64,000 nucleotides of DNA from Allodiplogaster sudhausi (GCA_945643635.1 CALZFC010000027.1:3028501-3092500); one strand, 5' to 3'. Shown: positions 49,401 to 61,418, numbered from the stretch's first letter. The notes: generated from the sequence alone by a model not told the origin. Numbers and translations: made by a program.

Positions 49401-49711
49401 AAAAATATATCCGCGAAAGCCAGCGCTGGTATTGCCAAAGGGGCTAGTCTTTTATATTGAATTCAACTATATAGAAAAAAAAACTAATTTCGAGCTTTAT
49501 AATACGGCGAAATCTTATATTTAAAAAACAATGGCATACCAATGTCATCGTCTTCCCACTTGAAGATCTCCGGAATGCCGTTCTCGAGCATCTGCGTGAT
49601 CTCTTCAATGGTGACGCGTGGTCGCGGCGCCGCGGCGGCACGTTGAGCTGGCGACGGAGATGATGCAGCTGCATTTTCCGTGTCGTCCTCCTTCTTTTGA
49701 GGCGTACTCAT
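42750..49711 (-). CDS. KDM1: Lysine-specific histone demethylase 1 (LSD1/KDM1 family)
   Basis: FAD-dependent amine oxidase that removes mono- and dimethyl marks from histone H3 in the nucleus. Starts [10 protein letters not shown] at 49711 with a low-complexity Ala/Pro/Ser N-terminus. The SWIRM domain spans exons near 49270-49150 ([21 protein letters not shown]), 48815-48750 and 48370-48285 ([15 protein letters not shown]). The FAD-binding motif is [11 protein letters not shown] near 47960, followed by [10 protein letters not shown] and GAMIVMGLR. Long helical exons near 46690-45960 ([37 protein letters not shown]) are the coiled-coil tower that binds CoREST-type partners. The second half of the oxidase domain holds [20 protein letters not shown] (the catalytic-site Lys), [17 protein letters not shown] and [15 protein letters not shown], ending at TAA 42750-42752. 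About 19 exons. Caenorhabditis has two such genes (spr-5 and lsd-1); I cannot tell which this matches. A (CT)n tract on the sense strand abuts one acceptor (46420-46485). Confidence 0.9.
43176..43256. mobile_element. 81-base hAT-like MITE in a KDM1 intron
   Basis: Ends CAGGGATGTCCAAAAC and GTTTTTGACAACCCTG are inverted repeats with two mismatches. Flanking 8-mers GTTCCCTC (43168-43175) and GTTCCCCG (43257-43264) match at six of eight positions, as for an old 8-base target duplication. Confidence 0.5.
46420..46485 (-). repeat. (GA)n microsatellite next to a KDM1 splice acceptor
   Basis: Reads (CT)n on the KDM1 sense strand and runs to the CAG acceptor of the exon starting [10 protein letters not shown]. 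It acts as or extends the polypyrimidine tract. Confidence 0.8.
48840..49126. repeat. Tandem duplication with a perfect palindrome in a KDM1 intron
   Basis: Two diverged copies (about 48850-48950 and 48998-49105) share 'gattacggtaat' and 'gagcaaggacagaa.gatata' blocks. The second ends in a perfect hairpin: ATGATATACTGTAGTA at 49090-49105, loop of 5, and its complement at 49111-49126. Confidence 0.6.
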
Positions 49712-50350
49712 GACGTCACTGGAACAAAGTAAATATTACCAACAACAACAACAACAACAAAAAGTATACACCGATACAACCCCAGAACCCAAGAGCAGCG
49801 TTAAACAAGGAACAGTCTACATTACAGGCGTTCCTGATATTTTGGGCGTCCCCGAGCACCAGACCCCACACGAGAATATAACGCACAAATTGTGCACGAA
49901 ACCGATCTGTTTTGCCGACTCCAAAACCACACTGCCTCACCCGGTTTTCACTAGCAGTCGGTAGTGTCGTTGATTCACTGCCCCAACGCATACAGAAAGG
50001 CCCAACGTGAACAGCATAAAATTGCGCGTTAACACGATATGTTGCCACAAAAATAACAGCAAATTAATGTAATCCAATGAAGAATATTTAAAGAAAAAGG
50101 GTATTTGAATCGAGCAAAAACAATTAATAGTGTGTACAGCATCATAAGCGTACGGTATACGAAGATTTGAAATCTGCACGTGCGCGGGATGGAAAAAGGA
50201 GTTGCGTTCTCGGCTGTGCAGCATAAGAGGTTGTTGCTTCCATCTTAGGCAGACTCCTTTTACTCATCTACTCTTATTCGTAGCTGGACTGTTTGGGCAC
50301 ATGGTCGGCCTCGTGCGAGACAGTCAACTGAATCGACTGCAAACTCCGCG
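49712..50350. other. Divergent spacer between KDM1 and the FtsH-like fragment
   Basis: A (CAA)n run lies at about 49740-49762. Probably holds promoters of the two divergent genes. No motif identified with confidence. Confidence 0.4.
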
Positions 50351-51103
50351 CAGTCCGAACAGTCAAACTCTCAGTCCTCCGACTCTGCTCCCTCACCGCC
50401 TTCTTTTGGTTCGTTTTTGATAATGTTCATAGATAACCAATGGAATGTTTTTAAGAGAGTAAACTGAGACGCTTCCTGGTGCCTTCCTTGGTGGGCTTGG
50501 TGACGATTACTTTTCTCTACGGGAGACTGGTGGAGATGAAGACAAATGCTCTTATTCCTACTGGAACTCCCAGCGTGGACATGGCTGAATTCGTTAAGAA
50601 GTACCTTTCAGTTGGCGAGGTTCAGCTTTCTCTTCGATTGTTTTTAAACGCTTAATTCATTACTTTCACACTTTTTTAAGGTAAAGATGATTACCATATT
50701 TGATGGTGGAGAGCGTGCTCTGGCAACTCTTCATGCAGTTATCGATGGAAAACTGGTTAGCTTTTTGTTTCGGTGAAATTTTCAAATCTAATTTCTCGGT
50801 GTGAACTTATAGACTCGGATGCCATTTGTCTCGATCGAATTTGCTTTTGGATACGAGCAACAATTCGTGGCAAAAGTTCGTAAGGAAGAGGAAAAGCTCG
50901 GAATTTTCTTCAGTGAACGTGTTCCTATTGAAGTCATTCCCGCGGTCAGTCCTCTCAAGTGAAAGCTTCATCGTTGTTTTGTTCCCATTGATGGGTATTG
51001 ATTGCAGATTGTTTACAATTTTATGCGGAGTGACCTCGCATACGTGGGAAATTGTCAAAGGATTCTGGAGCAATTGAGTGAAGAAGCAGCGAAAAAAGGC
51101 TGA
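50351..51103 (+). pseudogene. Truncated m-AAA protease (paraplegin/AFG3-like): N-terminal part only
   Basis: Exons near 50467-50620, 50682-50755, 50814-50943 and 51006-51103 join in phase. They encode a transmembrane segment (FLVPSLVGLVTITFLYGRL) and then the FtsH-extracellular domain (MAEFVKKYLSVGEVKMITIF ... FGYEQQFVAKVRKEEEKLGI, ERVPIEVIPA). The frame then ends in a short tail and TGA at 51101-51103. In paraplegin/AFG3-type proteases of the mitochondrial inner membrane this domain lies in the intermembrane space, and a second membrane segment, an AAA ATPase and an M41 peptidase follow. All of these are missing here. Upstream, a Ser/Gln/Pro-rich frame from 50351 leads into NQWNVFKR and then needs a one-base shift near 50466 to reach the membrane segment. 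It is probably a decayed partial duplicate. A short ORF from ATG 50536 could still be translated. Confidence 0.6.
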
Positions 51104-52429
51104 GCACCCTAACCGAATTTTCCCTCCCGATCGTGAATATATTTCATTTTGTGTAGATCCCTCAATGCTTGAGCAGCATGTAATGATTATCTTATGTGAT
51201 TACGGGTGGAACGAGTCATCATAAACTTCTAATATATGATATAATTTCGATAAAAATGCTTCCTGTATTCTTCTTGTATTTGACGTGCGTGTTTGGTCAT
51301 TATATTTCCTTAATTTATCCAGTGCAGAGAGTTTTTTTTATCTTTACATATACATACATGTATATGAACTATACTACTCTTCTCCCCCCCCCCCCCCCTT
51401 TCACTCCCCTTTGCTGCACTCTGCATCTCCTGGTGTGTGGCGCCAGCACACTCCTCAAGTGCTGTAGGGGCCTGGCCCACCCCTCGGGAAGTCGCTCCCC
51501 CCGCTCTATTTACGTCACATGCCTGGAGGTTCAGTGTTGCCGGCCTTTCCCTACCTCCCCCTCCCCTTTCTCATTAGTTGCACTGATAGCATGACGTGGT
51601 ATTCTATTTGTTGTCACATCTTTAAATTGATGTATGAATAAATAAATAAATAAATGTTTTACCACATATATTTTCCGTACTGTACAGTAGATGACCTGCT
51701 TAAGTTCTCAGTTCTTCATAACCATAATTGACAATGACCATTAAGCATTCCAGAAAATTTTTCATCGCATTTGTCGCAAAAAAGCTCGGCCGAATGAAAA
51801 TTAATGGTGTGAACAGCATGCCAACTTAAGCTGTTCAGAGATTTTATTGAAATCTGACCTTACCAAGAAGCCAAAAAGAGATAGTGTAAACAATGGAATG
51901 GTTGCGAGGCGTGCCTCATCGTTATTGTCCTTTCAGTTATCGTCGTTGTTGTACTTTCGCATGCTGAGAGCTGTGCCGCCTCATGTGGCCACTATCGATC
52001 ACTCTTCCAGCATAGTCCGTCTTCTTGTTTTTGACATGTTTTTATGGTTGTATTCTGTTGTAAAGTTCATCTTATAAATTTCATTAGAAAACACCTTATT
52101 GTAAAGTTCATCTTGCTCTAAATATGAACAAGATGAACAGATGAACTTTACAAACTGTCCAAAAACAGATACATCTTACAGTATGACCTCAGATTGGTTG
52201 TCCGTTGTGTCACAAAGGTGCCCTCGCGAACTGCACGCGATAAAAGTGGTGCCGGGCTGTATGATGTAGTTGCTTATAATGTAGTTGCTTATAAAGATCT
52301 CCACTTTCGTATTAACCTGTTTCTGTTATCCGTTTTCATCTTAGAGCTTTCATTTTCGAATTGAGAAAGAAGATGTGTAAGCATCGTTGTGCCTTTTCTC
52401 TGGCTGGTGAACGCATCTCGAATTGCCAC
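51104..52429. other. Spacer with poly-C run and possible LINE tail
   Basis: A C15 run lies at 51384-51398. From 51400 a C-rich, non-coding stretch ends in (AATA)n at about 51636-51652, like the 3' end of some non-LTR retrotransposons. An inverted pair 'aaagttcatctt' / 'aagatgaac...tgaactttac' lies at 52060-52155. No gene seen. Confidence 0.35.
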
Positions 52430-52835
52430 CAGAGGTGTAAATGGGCCGGGCCGGGCCGGGCCCAAGAAAAGTTGGGCCGGCCCGTAGGCCCGATTGGGCC
52501 CGATAAGCACACAATGTCGTCCAGTCAGGACGACTGGTGGCATTGATAAGTTCAAAACTTTCTTCATTTGTTCATTTTTCCCCCTAAAAGTCGTACTTCT
52601 ATACATTAAAATGACTGTTCGTAGCACGAGCATGAAAAATTCTGAATTTCAAAACACATTGTAACTCGTGGGACTTTTTTTCTCAAAATTTTTTTGAAAA
52701 TCGGGCTCAAACGAGCCCACGGGCCGGGCCGGGCCCAAAATTCCAGGGCCCGGAAATTTCCGGCCTGGCCGGGCCGAGACTTAGGGCCCGACGGGCCGGG
52801 CCGGCCCAAAAATTTTGGGCCCGTTTACACCTCTG
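52430..52835. mobile_element. hAT-type MITE with intact 8-base target duplication
   Basis: Ends CAGAGGTGTAAATGGGCC and GGGCCCGTTTACACCTCTG are inverted repeats. The 8-mer ATTGCCAC lies directly on both sides (52422-52429 and 52836-52843), as expected of hAT elements. The interior has arrays of GGGCCGGGCC-like subrepeats near both ends and no coding frame. Confidence 0.8.
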
Positions 52836-52843
52836 ATTGCCAC

Positions 52844-53847
52844 GTGAAAAGTGTCTGGCATTGAATTAGTCATGCGCTTGCTTGTCGCGTCAGTTCTTTC
52901 AATAGGAACATGCCCTAAACTTTTCTTTTCACATTTATAGCATCCATTATTTTTAAACGACTGATGTGATGGATAACTTTATGAGCTTATCGTTAGATCC
53001 CGGGAAAGAACTACCTTGTAAATAGCACATGGCAGTATTCAGATATTTCGGTCTTGATTTGCTCCTTCTTTTGCTATATTGCTTGTTCGCTTCCTTATCT
53101 CTTTGACTCTTATCAGTACAACCACAGCGATGCTAATAGGGACAGTTTCAGGTGGCAACGTTTTACCGGCTGGCTCTGCCCGAACACAGCATGCGATAAG
53201 GATCTGTGTGTGTAGGAGAGGGCGTGCTGCTTTAGCTAGATTACACCACCATTGATAGGAGATAGTCAGTCAGTGTGCACTTTTCCTCTTTACATGTCCC
53301 ACTATCTTTCTCAAGAATTATTAAACTTTGTACTCTTAATTGATTGGAAATTAAGGCTTACAAAAAATCATTCGGTGGTTTTTAGAAAGGAAAAGCTCCT
53401 GAATCTTAGATCATGATTTCTGTTTGGCAGCTAACTTAGTTTGTAATAATTTGGAGTTTACAATTGTAGGTAAATAGCCATGCCGGCCGCGGGCTATGAT
53501 CCATCACTCACGTACAGCGCCACGGTTAGCAGATCAGCATTTTATCTTCTTTCTCTATTTAAATATAGCGTAAATTACTTTAATCCATAATCATTGAACC
53601 ACACTTTTAAACAATTAGCTGATGTGAAGTGGCTGTGTTACATTTTCATTGTAATGAGTTATTCCACTCTTTGCTGTAAAAAAAATAGATATTTGTTTCG
53701 AGAAACATTTACCGCTGAATGAAATGTTAATGTTTTTGAACACGTCTTTTTTTCCAAGAAAGATCTAGCCCTGTTTACTTCAGTCGTATTGTTGGATTGA
53801 CTTACCATTAATATAATTTGGCAAATTTCTTAAAGTTTTTTTAAATC
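52844..53847. other. Spacer upstream of the TMEM104-like gene
   Basis: No gene or clear motif seen. Presumably contains its promoter and 5' UTR. Confidence 0.4.
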
Positions 53848-54581
53848 ATGAATGACTTCCAGATCGGCTTCCTGTACGTCTTCAATCTCATCGTGGGCAC
53901 GGGCGCTCTCGCACTTCCAAAGGCCTTCCAGACTGCCGGATGGCTGCTGAGTCCACTGCTCCTCTGCATATCTTGTCTTGTCAGGTGTGATTAAGATGTT
54001 CTTTTACTTCTTTTCTTCAGATTATCGCTATTTTCTCATGAAATTAGGAATCCTCGCAACCTATACTCACTGGTTTTTAAGCTAAATGTTCGCTTTTGTC
54101 TCCTTCAAATTGATTTTGTTCACTCCAAAAAATTAGTCACCCCCGCAACCTGTACTCACCGGATTTAAGATTTGATACCCCCAAAAATCAGGATTCCCCG
54201 CTACCTATACTCGCCGCGTTTTCAGCTACGTGTGCGCAACGTTCGTGCTCGAGTCGCTGTCGATTGCGAATGCGGTGAACTCGAAGCGCAAGCGTGAGGA
54301 GGAAGAGGGCCCGGCGGCGGCGGGCGGGAATGACGAGCTCGCGCCGCATGCATTCGAGATTACGCAGCGAGTTGAAGTGGTCAGGAAAAAAATTGTTTGA
54401 ACTTTAGTCTTTGAACTTTGAACCCATTCATGGAATCTTATGCAGTAGCCTGGTTCAACTGCAATAAGTCAAATCTCATTTACATGTGGGATAGACGTTT
54501 TATAAGACAAATTAGGTCACTGCGATTTTTCATGCTCATATGTATATACCCCGAAATTTAGTGCAATCGCTAAGTGGGCAA

Positions 54582-54632
<51 letters not shown>

Positions 54633-57600
54633 GCTTTTCATTCCAGAGCGAGATGGCATCAATGTTTCTGTCTCGCGTCGAGATAGCCATCTCTTACATC
54701 GCTCTCAATCTCTATCTCTTTGGCGACCTCGCCATCTACTCCACAACCGTCTCCAAGTCCTTCATGAACATTGTCTGGTGAGTTGGTGGGGGAAGGGGAG
54801 GGGTTGCGTGGTGAGGGGCGAAAAAAAGGGAAAGGAAGATGAAGTGCATTTTTTTAAAGTAAATTAAGAAAAAGAATAATTAGGATAACCAAATGGGAAC
54901 ACAGGGTGGCCCATACACAAACAAGTATATCAGGGGAAATAAGGTACTATTGATTTGACAGACCCACCCTGATTGTGGGCTTCCCCGAAGCCCTACCCCA
55001 CTATGTTGTTTTGAGTAATATTTAGGCGGAAACAGTAAACCCATCCTGGTTTCCGCGCCTAATACCTCCTTCTCCAACCTAATTTTTTGGTTCCTCGACG
55101 GTGTCTTTTATTCCCTGAAGTATATACTGTATGAGAAAGCGGTATAAATTGAAAGAAAGAAAACCACGAATGCTTGAAATGCTTTACAAAGGATAAAATC
55201 GTTGTTACTTCTTCAAGCTGGTTTCCCTCTTTTTGTTTATGAATGTATATACGATGCTGATGTATCCACTTCAGCTCGTCGATGAATGGCACGGCCCTCG
55301 ATGCCACTTCCCCGTGTCGCGAGTGGTTGCCTTCTTTCGTCTCTCGTTTCGTCGCCTATCGTATCTCGGTGCTACTCTTCATTGCCATGACGTCACCGAT
55401 GGTCATTGCCGGCATCACGAAGACCAAGTACATCCAGCTGGCGACGACCATCTCGCGATGGAGCGGTCAGAGAGAATGACTTCTTTGCTTTAACTGAAAA
55501 ATACTCTAATGAATAGATGGGAAAAGTAATTTCTTCTTCTTTCTCACATCCGATACTCTTTACATTAAAAAATTCTCTAGTTCTGTCGATATTCGAAAGA
55601 TACTTTAGGCGTCGATCGACTACTGTATTCAAGATACGGTAGTCTATAACTTTCTCGTTCTTTAATCCCTCTTCTCCATCCCTGTCTCCCTGTCTCTTTC
55701 CCTCTTTCTCCCCCTCTCGCTACTCTCTCCCTCCCTCTCTCTCTCTCCCTCTCTCTCTCTCCCTCTCTCTTCCCTCTCTCTCTCTTCTCTCTCTCTCTCT
55801 CCCTTGCCCCATTCTCCCTACTCTCTCTCTCTCTCACTCTCTCTCTCTCTCTCCCTTCAGCTTTCTCCATCATGATCATCCTGGCGATCGCTGCGCTGCT
55901 GGAGCGTGGCCCGGCTGCTCATCCACCAGCCATGAACGTGCACGGCTTCGGCTCGCTCTTCGGCGTCACCGTCTACGCGTTCATGTGCCATCACAGTCTA
56001 CCGTCACTGATAGCGCCCATGAGGTGAGAGAGAGAGAGAGAGAGATTTAGGAGAGAAAGGAGAAAGAGAGAGAGAAGAGAGAACGATGAAGAGAGAGAGA
56101 GAGAGAGAATGGAAGAGAGAGAAGGGTTGAGAGGAGAGAGAGAGAGAGAGTGAGAGAGAGAGAGAGAGAAGGAGGAGGGAGGGGAGAGAAGCACCGAATA
56201 GATCCATTAAGTAAATATATCAATAATTTGTTTCCCCAATAATTTACTCGTATGGTCTGATTTGCCGCTTCTCAGCAACAAGACGGGCGTGTTCGCGAAG
56301 CTGGCCGGCATCTACATCCTCGTGCTCGCCTTCTACTTCACGCTCTCCGTCACGGGCGCGTTCGCCTTCGAGAAAGTTCAGGTGAGCGTGTCACAATTAA
56401 TTGTGACAATTAGGAAAGTTCCTTTTCTCTTTGCAAACTTTGAGGATATTCAGAGGAAAAAAAAAACAGAAAAAAAGGGTGGTCCGTCGGTCCCACAAAA
56501 GTGGGTGGGTAAGACCTCCGAAGGACTTGAAAAATAGGGTGGGCAAGCCAAAACTGTAGTTTTTTTTCGAAGAAAATAATATGGGTAAGCCAGAAATTTA
56601 AATTTTTGGGCCTCAAAAATTGCGTGGGTAGCCCGGTTCGGGCCACCCTTTTTTACCCTGATTCCAAATTTGTATATTGTAACTGTGATTCCAAATTGTG
56701 TACTGTATTATGGTGATTCCAACTATGTATACTGTAGAATGATGACTACAAATTTCTATAGTGTATAATGACGATGCCAAATTGTATACAGGACGTGTAC
56801 ACGCTGAACTTCCTGCACGACGAGTACACGACTCCGCTGTACTTCCTCGTTGACCACTTCCTCGCTCTCTTCCCCGTCTTCACGCTCTCCACCAACTACC
56901 CGATCGTCGCCATCACGCTCATCAACAACGTGCGCGTCCTGCGCGATCTCACCTTCCCGAAGAGTCAAAGGTAATGATGATGACGTCATCATGTTTCGTC
57001 ATCACCATCACTATCTTCTTATTATTATTATTCTTTTCTTTTTTTGAGTTATTATTTTAAAAAAAGATTCTTCGTCCTGACTCTGATTTGTTGTTGTTGT
57101 TTTTCAAGAAAAAGATTTTTTTCTACAAAAACAAATTATGTTTAGAATATTTATATGATTGAAGAAAGAAAGAAGGAATTGAGATTCTTGTTTAAATTCG
57201 CATGAAAATACTGTGGCATTTGGAAGAAGAAAAAATGAGTCCTTGTTTGGTGTTTTAAATAGAAAAAAAAAAAATTTTCTCTTTTATTTATAGTGAAGAC
57301 ACGGAGCGCCTCGTGGACGAAGAGGAGCAAGTGCCAGTCACGACAAACCGTTCTCCATCACGCACTGAGCGCCGCCTCTCAGATCTCATCATCCCGGTTG
57401 TTGTCATTGGTTCGTTCTTTCTTTCCCTTTACATTTCATACATTACAGCATTCATTTTATTAAAATATATGAAATATCGGCAGTTAACGGTCACCATCTT
57501 TCTGTCATTTCCATACTTTCTCCATATTTTTGGCCGATACCGTATAGATATTAACAGCGGGATACCATATGGAGAGAGAGAAAAAGCTTCTCTGTAGCAT

Positions 57601-58327
57601 GTGTTATTTTTTTATGTTAGAAATAACAATATAATAAATATAAAAATATATATATATATATATATATATTCAAAAAATAATAATTTCAAAATAAATTTAA
57701 AATTCAAGGTCTCCCAACGATCATCTCGCTCTGCTCGGACAACGTGCTCTTCCTCGCCACGGCCACTGGATCGTATCCGGGCGTTGGCGTCCAATTCGTC
57801 ATTCCGTGCATGCTCATCTTGCGGGTGCGGTTGCGTCTCTTTTGATTCATTCCTTTTTCTTGTTTTTTTTTTAAATAAAATGTTTAAACATTAAACAAAA
57901 CTGTAGTAATAAATAAAAACTTTGGTAATCTTCTTTTCCCTCTCCCTTACAATAAAAGCTATATATTTCGCCTAATAACAGGGATAATGCCTCTTGCACG
58001 CGTTTTTTTGGCTGTATGTACACAGAAAAAGGGTATATTTACTTCAAAAAAGAAGTAAATATAAACAAGTAAAATGTGAAAGTGAATATAAACAAGTAGT
58101 ATGAAAGTAAATATAAACAAGTAATATGTGAAAGTAAATATAAACAAGTAGATATTTCTCTCTGACCATGTCAGGCGCGCGGTTACGCGGCTCGTGAACT
58201 CGGCACACAGGCGCCGGAGCATTGCGCGAGCCCCTTCGAGGGCACCGCTGCACCCGTCGCCATCCTCGCGTGGGCAGCCTTCGCCATCGTCATGACCACA
58301 CTCAACCTCGCCGGCTTCTCATTCTAG
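53848..58327 (+). CDS. TMEM104: TMEM104-like multi-pass membrane protein (amino acid transporter fold)
   Basis: Exons run from ATG 53848 to TAG 58325-58327. Further exons start near 54226, 54646, 55275, 55861, 56276, 56792, 57294, 57709 and 58179, and all joins keep frame. The protein opens with a first helix of amino-acid/auxin-permease type (MNDFQIGFLYVFNLIVGTGA, then LALPKAFQTAGWL). A hydrophilic loop (KRKREEEEGPAAAGG) and about ten further membrane segments follow, including SRVEIAISYIALNLYLFGDL, ITKTKYIQLATTISRW, VYAFMCHHSLPSLIAP, FALFPVF-like FLALFPVFTLSTNYPI, and a last helix ending NLAGFSF. This order is typical of TMEM104, a distant SLC36/38-type relative. The substrate is not established. 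Several introns carry (CT)n at the acceptor side. Confidence 0.85.
54590..54632 (+). repeat. (CT)n tract before a TMEM104 acceptor
   Basis: Pure CT run ending a few bases before the acceptor of the SEMASMFLS exon. Confidence 0.85.
55678..55857 (+). repeat. (CT)n-rich tract abutting a TMEM104 acceptor
   Basis: About 180 bases of pyrimidine repeat run up to the CAG of the exon starting AFSIMIIL. Confidence 0.85.
56025..56190 (+). repeat. (GA)n-rich tract directly after a TMEM104 donor
   Basis: The intron following the exon ending SLIAPM starts GTGAGAGAGAG, and the purine repeat continues for about 160 bases. With the upstream CT tract, purine and pyrimidine repeats flank one exon on both sides. 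Confidence 0.85.
56450..56661. mobile_element. Possible MITE in a TMEM104 intron
   Basis: The left end has 'cagaaaaaaagggtggtcc' and the right end 'gggccacccttttttaccct', an imperfect inverted pair. The interior has GT-rich subrepeats (gggtgggcaagcc). Target duplication not seen. Confidence 0.4.
58046..58152. repeat. Short minisatellite in the last TMEM104 intron
   Basis: About four units of 'aagtaaatataaacaagta' plus 'atgtgaa' spacers, 26-31 bases each. Confidence 0.8.
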
Positions 58328-59395
58328 TCAACGTTTTCCTTTGAACACTGGTCACTCTCGTCAATATACCGTATCCTTCTCCAGAAAGATACGGTAGCTT
58401 CTCTCCGGAATCTATCTAGAATCAAGAGTATAGGTCTTTATTTGCATCTTCTAATTTACTTTACAATATCGTCTGGGATTTTACACTGAAAAAGATAGAC
58501 TTCTTTAAAGGAGATAGTTTATTGCTTACGAAGCAGACAAAACAGCTTTTCAAATTTACTATACTTATTTATTCACATGCTGTTTATATGTAGTTTTCTT
58601 CCAAGTTTGTACTACTGTGTAAATGAATTCTGCCCTTGTCTCGGACAAGGACAATTTGCGGTAGACATATTGTTGGCACGGATCTAGAGCTATGCGTATC
58701 TGATTAGGTTTCCCAAAAGCCGTCTCCAGGGATAGACGGTTAGTCTGGGTGGATAGGAGGAGATCCCTGAAGATAGCTCTTACAAAAGTGCGCTATAATA
58801 TAGTATTAACCACCGTAGTCTCCGTGAGGCTTTATAGATGATTTATATGACGTTTAGATGTCTTTATTATCTCTTTTTTTCTTAACCAATGTTTTGCCTG
58901 CTTCGCTCCCTCTTCTATTGTACCATTGTACGCGAATCTAAAACACCCACACACAAAAGACGTTTGCTTCCTTGGCCTTTATCAACATGTCTTTTGGTTT
59001 TTTCCCTTCAAAATCATCACTTGTTTATTACTCGTCATTGTCCACCGTCATTTTTATCGATTTTTCTCTTTTTTTTAAATATCGACGGTGCTTACTAGAT
59101 TGCCATTCACGCTCTTGCATTTCTTTTCGCCTTTTTCATTTTGTATTTTTCACTTTTCTTGAAATTGCCATCTCTTTACATACTCTTTCTGTGCAGTTTT
59201 TACCATCGTTTGTGCTCATTGATGAAGCTCTGGAAAAATGATTGAAATAAAGAGCGAAGTTTTGTTCCTTGACGCGCATTGCTCAATTCACGTGAAAGGT
59301 TGACTCACACGGCAGAATTTCACAATGTCAAGGAAATTGGATTCCCGGAAGAAAAAGGCGTCGTCGTGAACGCTAAGAAACCCGCTTGTTTTGAT
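58328..59395. other. 3' flank of the TMEM104-like gene
   Basis: Non-coding. A short hairpin with 'ataccgtatc' and 'gatacggtag' lies at 58368-58396. A possible polyadenylation signal AATAAA is at 59246-59251, but it may be too distant to belong to this gene. Confidence 0.4.
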
Positions 59396-59691
59396 TCCCG
59401 GTGGGAGTTGGAAACAGAGAGACGGGGAGAAAGAGAGTGAGAGATAAGAGAGAGAGAAGAGATCAGGAGAGAGAGAGAAGTGATAGAGAGAGCAAGAGAT
59501 AGACAGAGAGTAAGAGAGGGCATGGACTCGTGCGACATTTCCGCGCATTCGCTCAGTCACAGGCAGCGGCAACGAATGGATGTATCACGAGTGAAGCACA
59601 CGCTTGTTTCTCTCACTCAGTCAGGTACGAAAACACACAAAGACTCACAAAGACACTAAGAGCGAACGACATACACATATATGCCATATCT

Positions 59692-59734
<43 letters not shown>

Positions 59735-61380
59735 GATAGAGAGAGAGAGAAACAGCTAGAGATAGAGAGAGAGAGAGAGAGTTAAAGAGAAAGAGAGAGA
59801 GAGAGTTAAAGAGAAAGATAGAGATAGAGATAGAGATAGAGAGAGGGAGAGAGAGAGAGAGAGAGAGAGATAGAGAGATAGAGAGAGAGAGAAAGAGAAA
59901 GATAGAGAGAGAGAAAGAGAGAGAGAGAGATAAAGAGAAAGAGAGAGCGAGAGAGAGAGAGTTAGAGAGAGAGAGACAGAGAGAAAGAGAGAGAGAGATA
60001 CGTATACACCTTCTAGGAAGTGCTCTTCTTCTCTTCCTCCTCCAAATCACGTGTGATCTCCGCCCATTCCTATTCACACACATGTACATATCAGATTAAT
60101 TCGCACTAACACTCACTCATCCGTAAAGATGTGCGGAATCGTAGTCTTAATTGGAATATTGCCACATGAGCTGATAATGTCCTTTAGCTGATGGTAAGCT
60201 TAAAAAGCTGTTTAATTACTCATTTATATGTAAGGACGTAAAGGTTATCTATCTTCTTCTCTTGTTGAAATCTTCTTCTCTTGTTGAAAATTTTTTTAAT
60301 CTTGTTTGATAGACTATCTGATTATTTCACAAAAATGCATGAGAATCTTCTCTTGGATACGGTGAACTAGAATCGGCGAGAAGAGAGGTAAATGTCAAAA
60401 TGTGTATGCTTGTCTGCCAGTGATTTGGCATGTTTTTAGGCAATCGAACTTCTTGGAGTGGATTTATTTTTCAGCTTTAATATCAGACCGCATGACCTCT
60501 CTCTCTCTTTCTCTTCTCTCTCTCTCTCTCTCTCTTTCTCTTCTCTCTCTCTCTTCTCTCTCTTTCCCTCTCTCGTACTCCTCTCTTTCTCTCTCTTTCT
60601 CACTCTCTCTTTCTTTCTCTCTCTCTCTCCTCTCTCTCCAAAACTCTCACTCAAAGGCAGCCGCTCGCGGTGACAAACAAGCGTGGGAATCTGCATGAGG
60701 CGACATTCCCTTTTTGCTTCCGCATATGACAATGAGCGCATGCCAATGACCCGTGTTCCCACATCTTCTTGTGACCGTGTGAATAGGATGAAGCATTTTT
60801 TTTTCCTTTCATCTGCTCTTGGATGAAGACTGGTTCTATGTACATACATGCATATATGAAAATTGGATTTAAATCCGGAGATCTCTTTCAAAGAGCGTAT
60901 TTTGTTGTGAATGTACATGCATACATATATTCGTCATACGAATTAAACAGTGGGATTTGTGACCCATTGAACTGTGTAGAATGATGAATTAATGCATGTA
61001 TGTGTTATGATGCTGTTCAATACATACAACACATATTCATGCGTTCTGAAAACAACATGTATTTGTGAACATCTCCGTTAGATGACGACAATGATATGTA
61101 CATAAATTTAAGCCAATGTGAATTAGTGCGGGATTATCTTTTTCCTGTTTTTCTTTTCTCTTCTTTTTATTAGAGTTTTATAACTTACTTGTTCTCCATG
61201 TTGCCAAGGCAAAGTGCACCCCGACAACTGTGGCCTCGTCGTCTGGAAGCGACCGAGAGACTCCCAGCGGGGGGAAGAGGCGAATTCATGGAAAAGGAGA
61301 GAGAGAGAGAGGAGGGGGGGGAGAGAGAGAAAGAGAGAGCGAGAGAGAGAGAGAGAGGAGGGGGGGGGAGAGAAAGAGAG

Positions 61381-61418
<38 letters not shown>

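Noticed and set aside
54890..55060. GGGTGG/CCACCC-rich stretch in a TMEM104 intron as a second MITE
   Set aside because: No clean inverted ends or target duplication could be defined.
59613..60089. Long Ser/Leu-rich and Arg/Glu-rich ORFs in the right-hand 5 kb and other CT/GA tracts
   Set aside because: They are direct translations of (CT)n and (GA)n repeats, open in several frames at once, with no domain.
60128..60190. ATG start reading MCGIVVLIG, like the N-terminus of glutamine amidotransferases
   Set aside because: A stop follows within about 20 codons and no continuing exon was found. Four matching residues are not enough.
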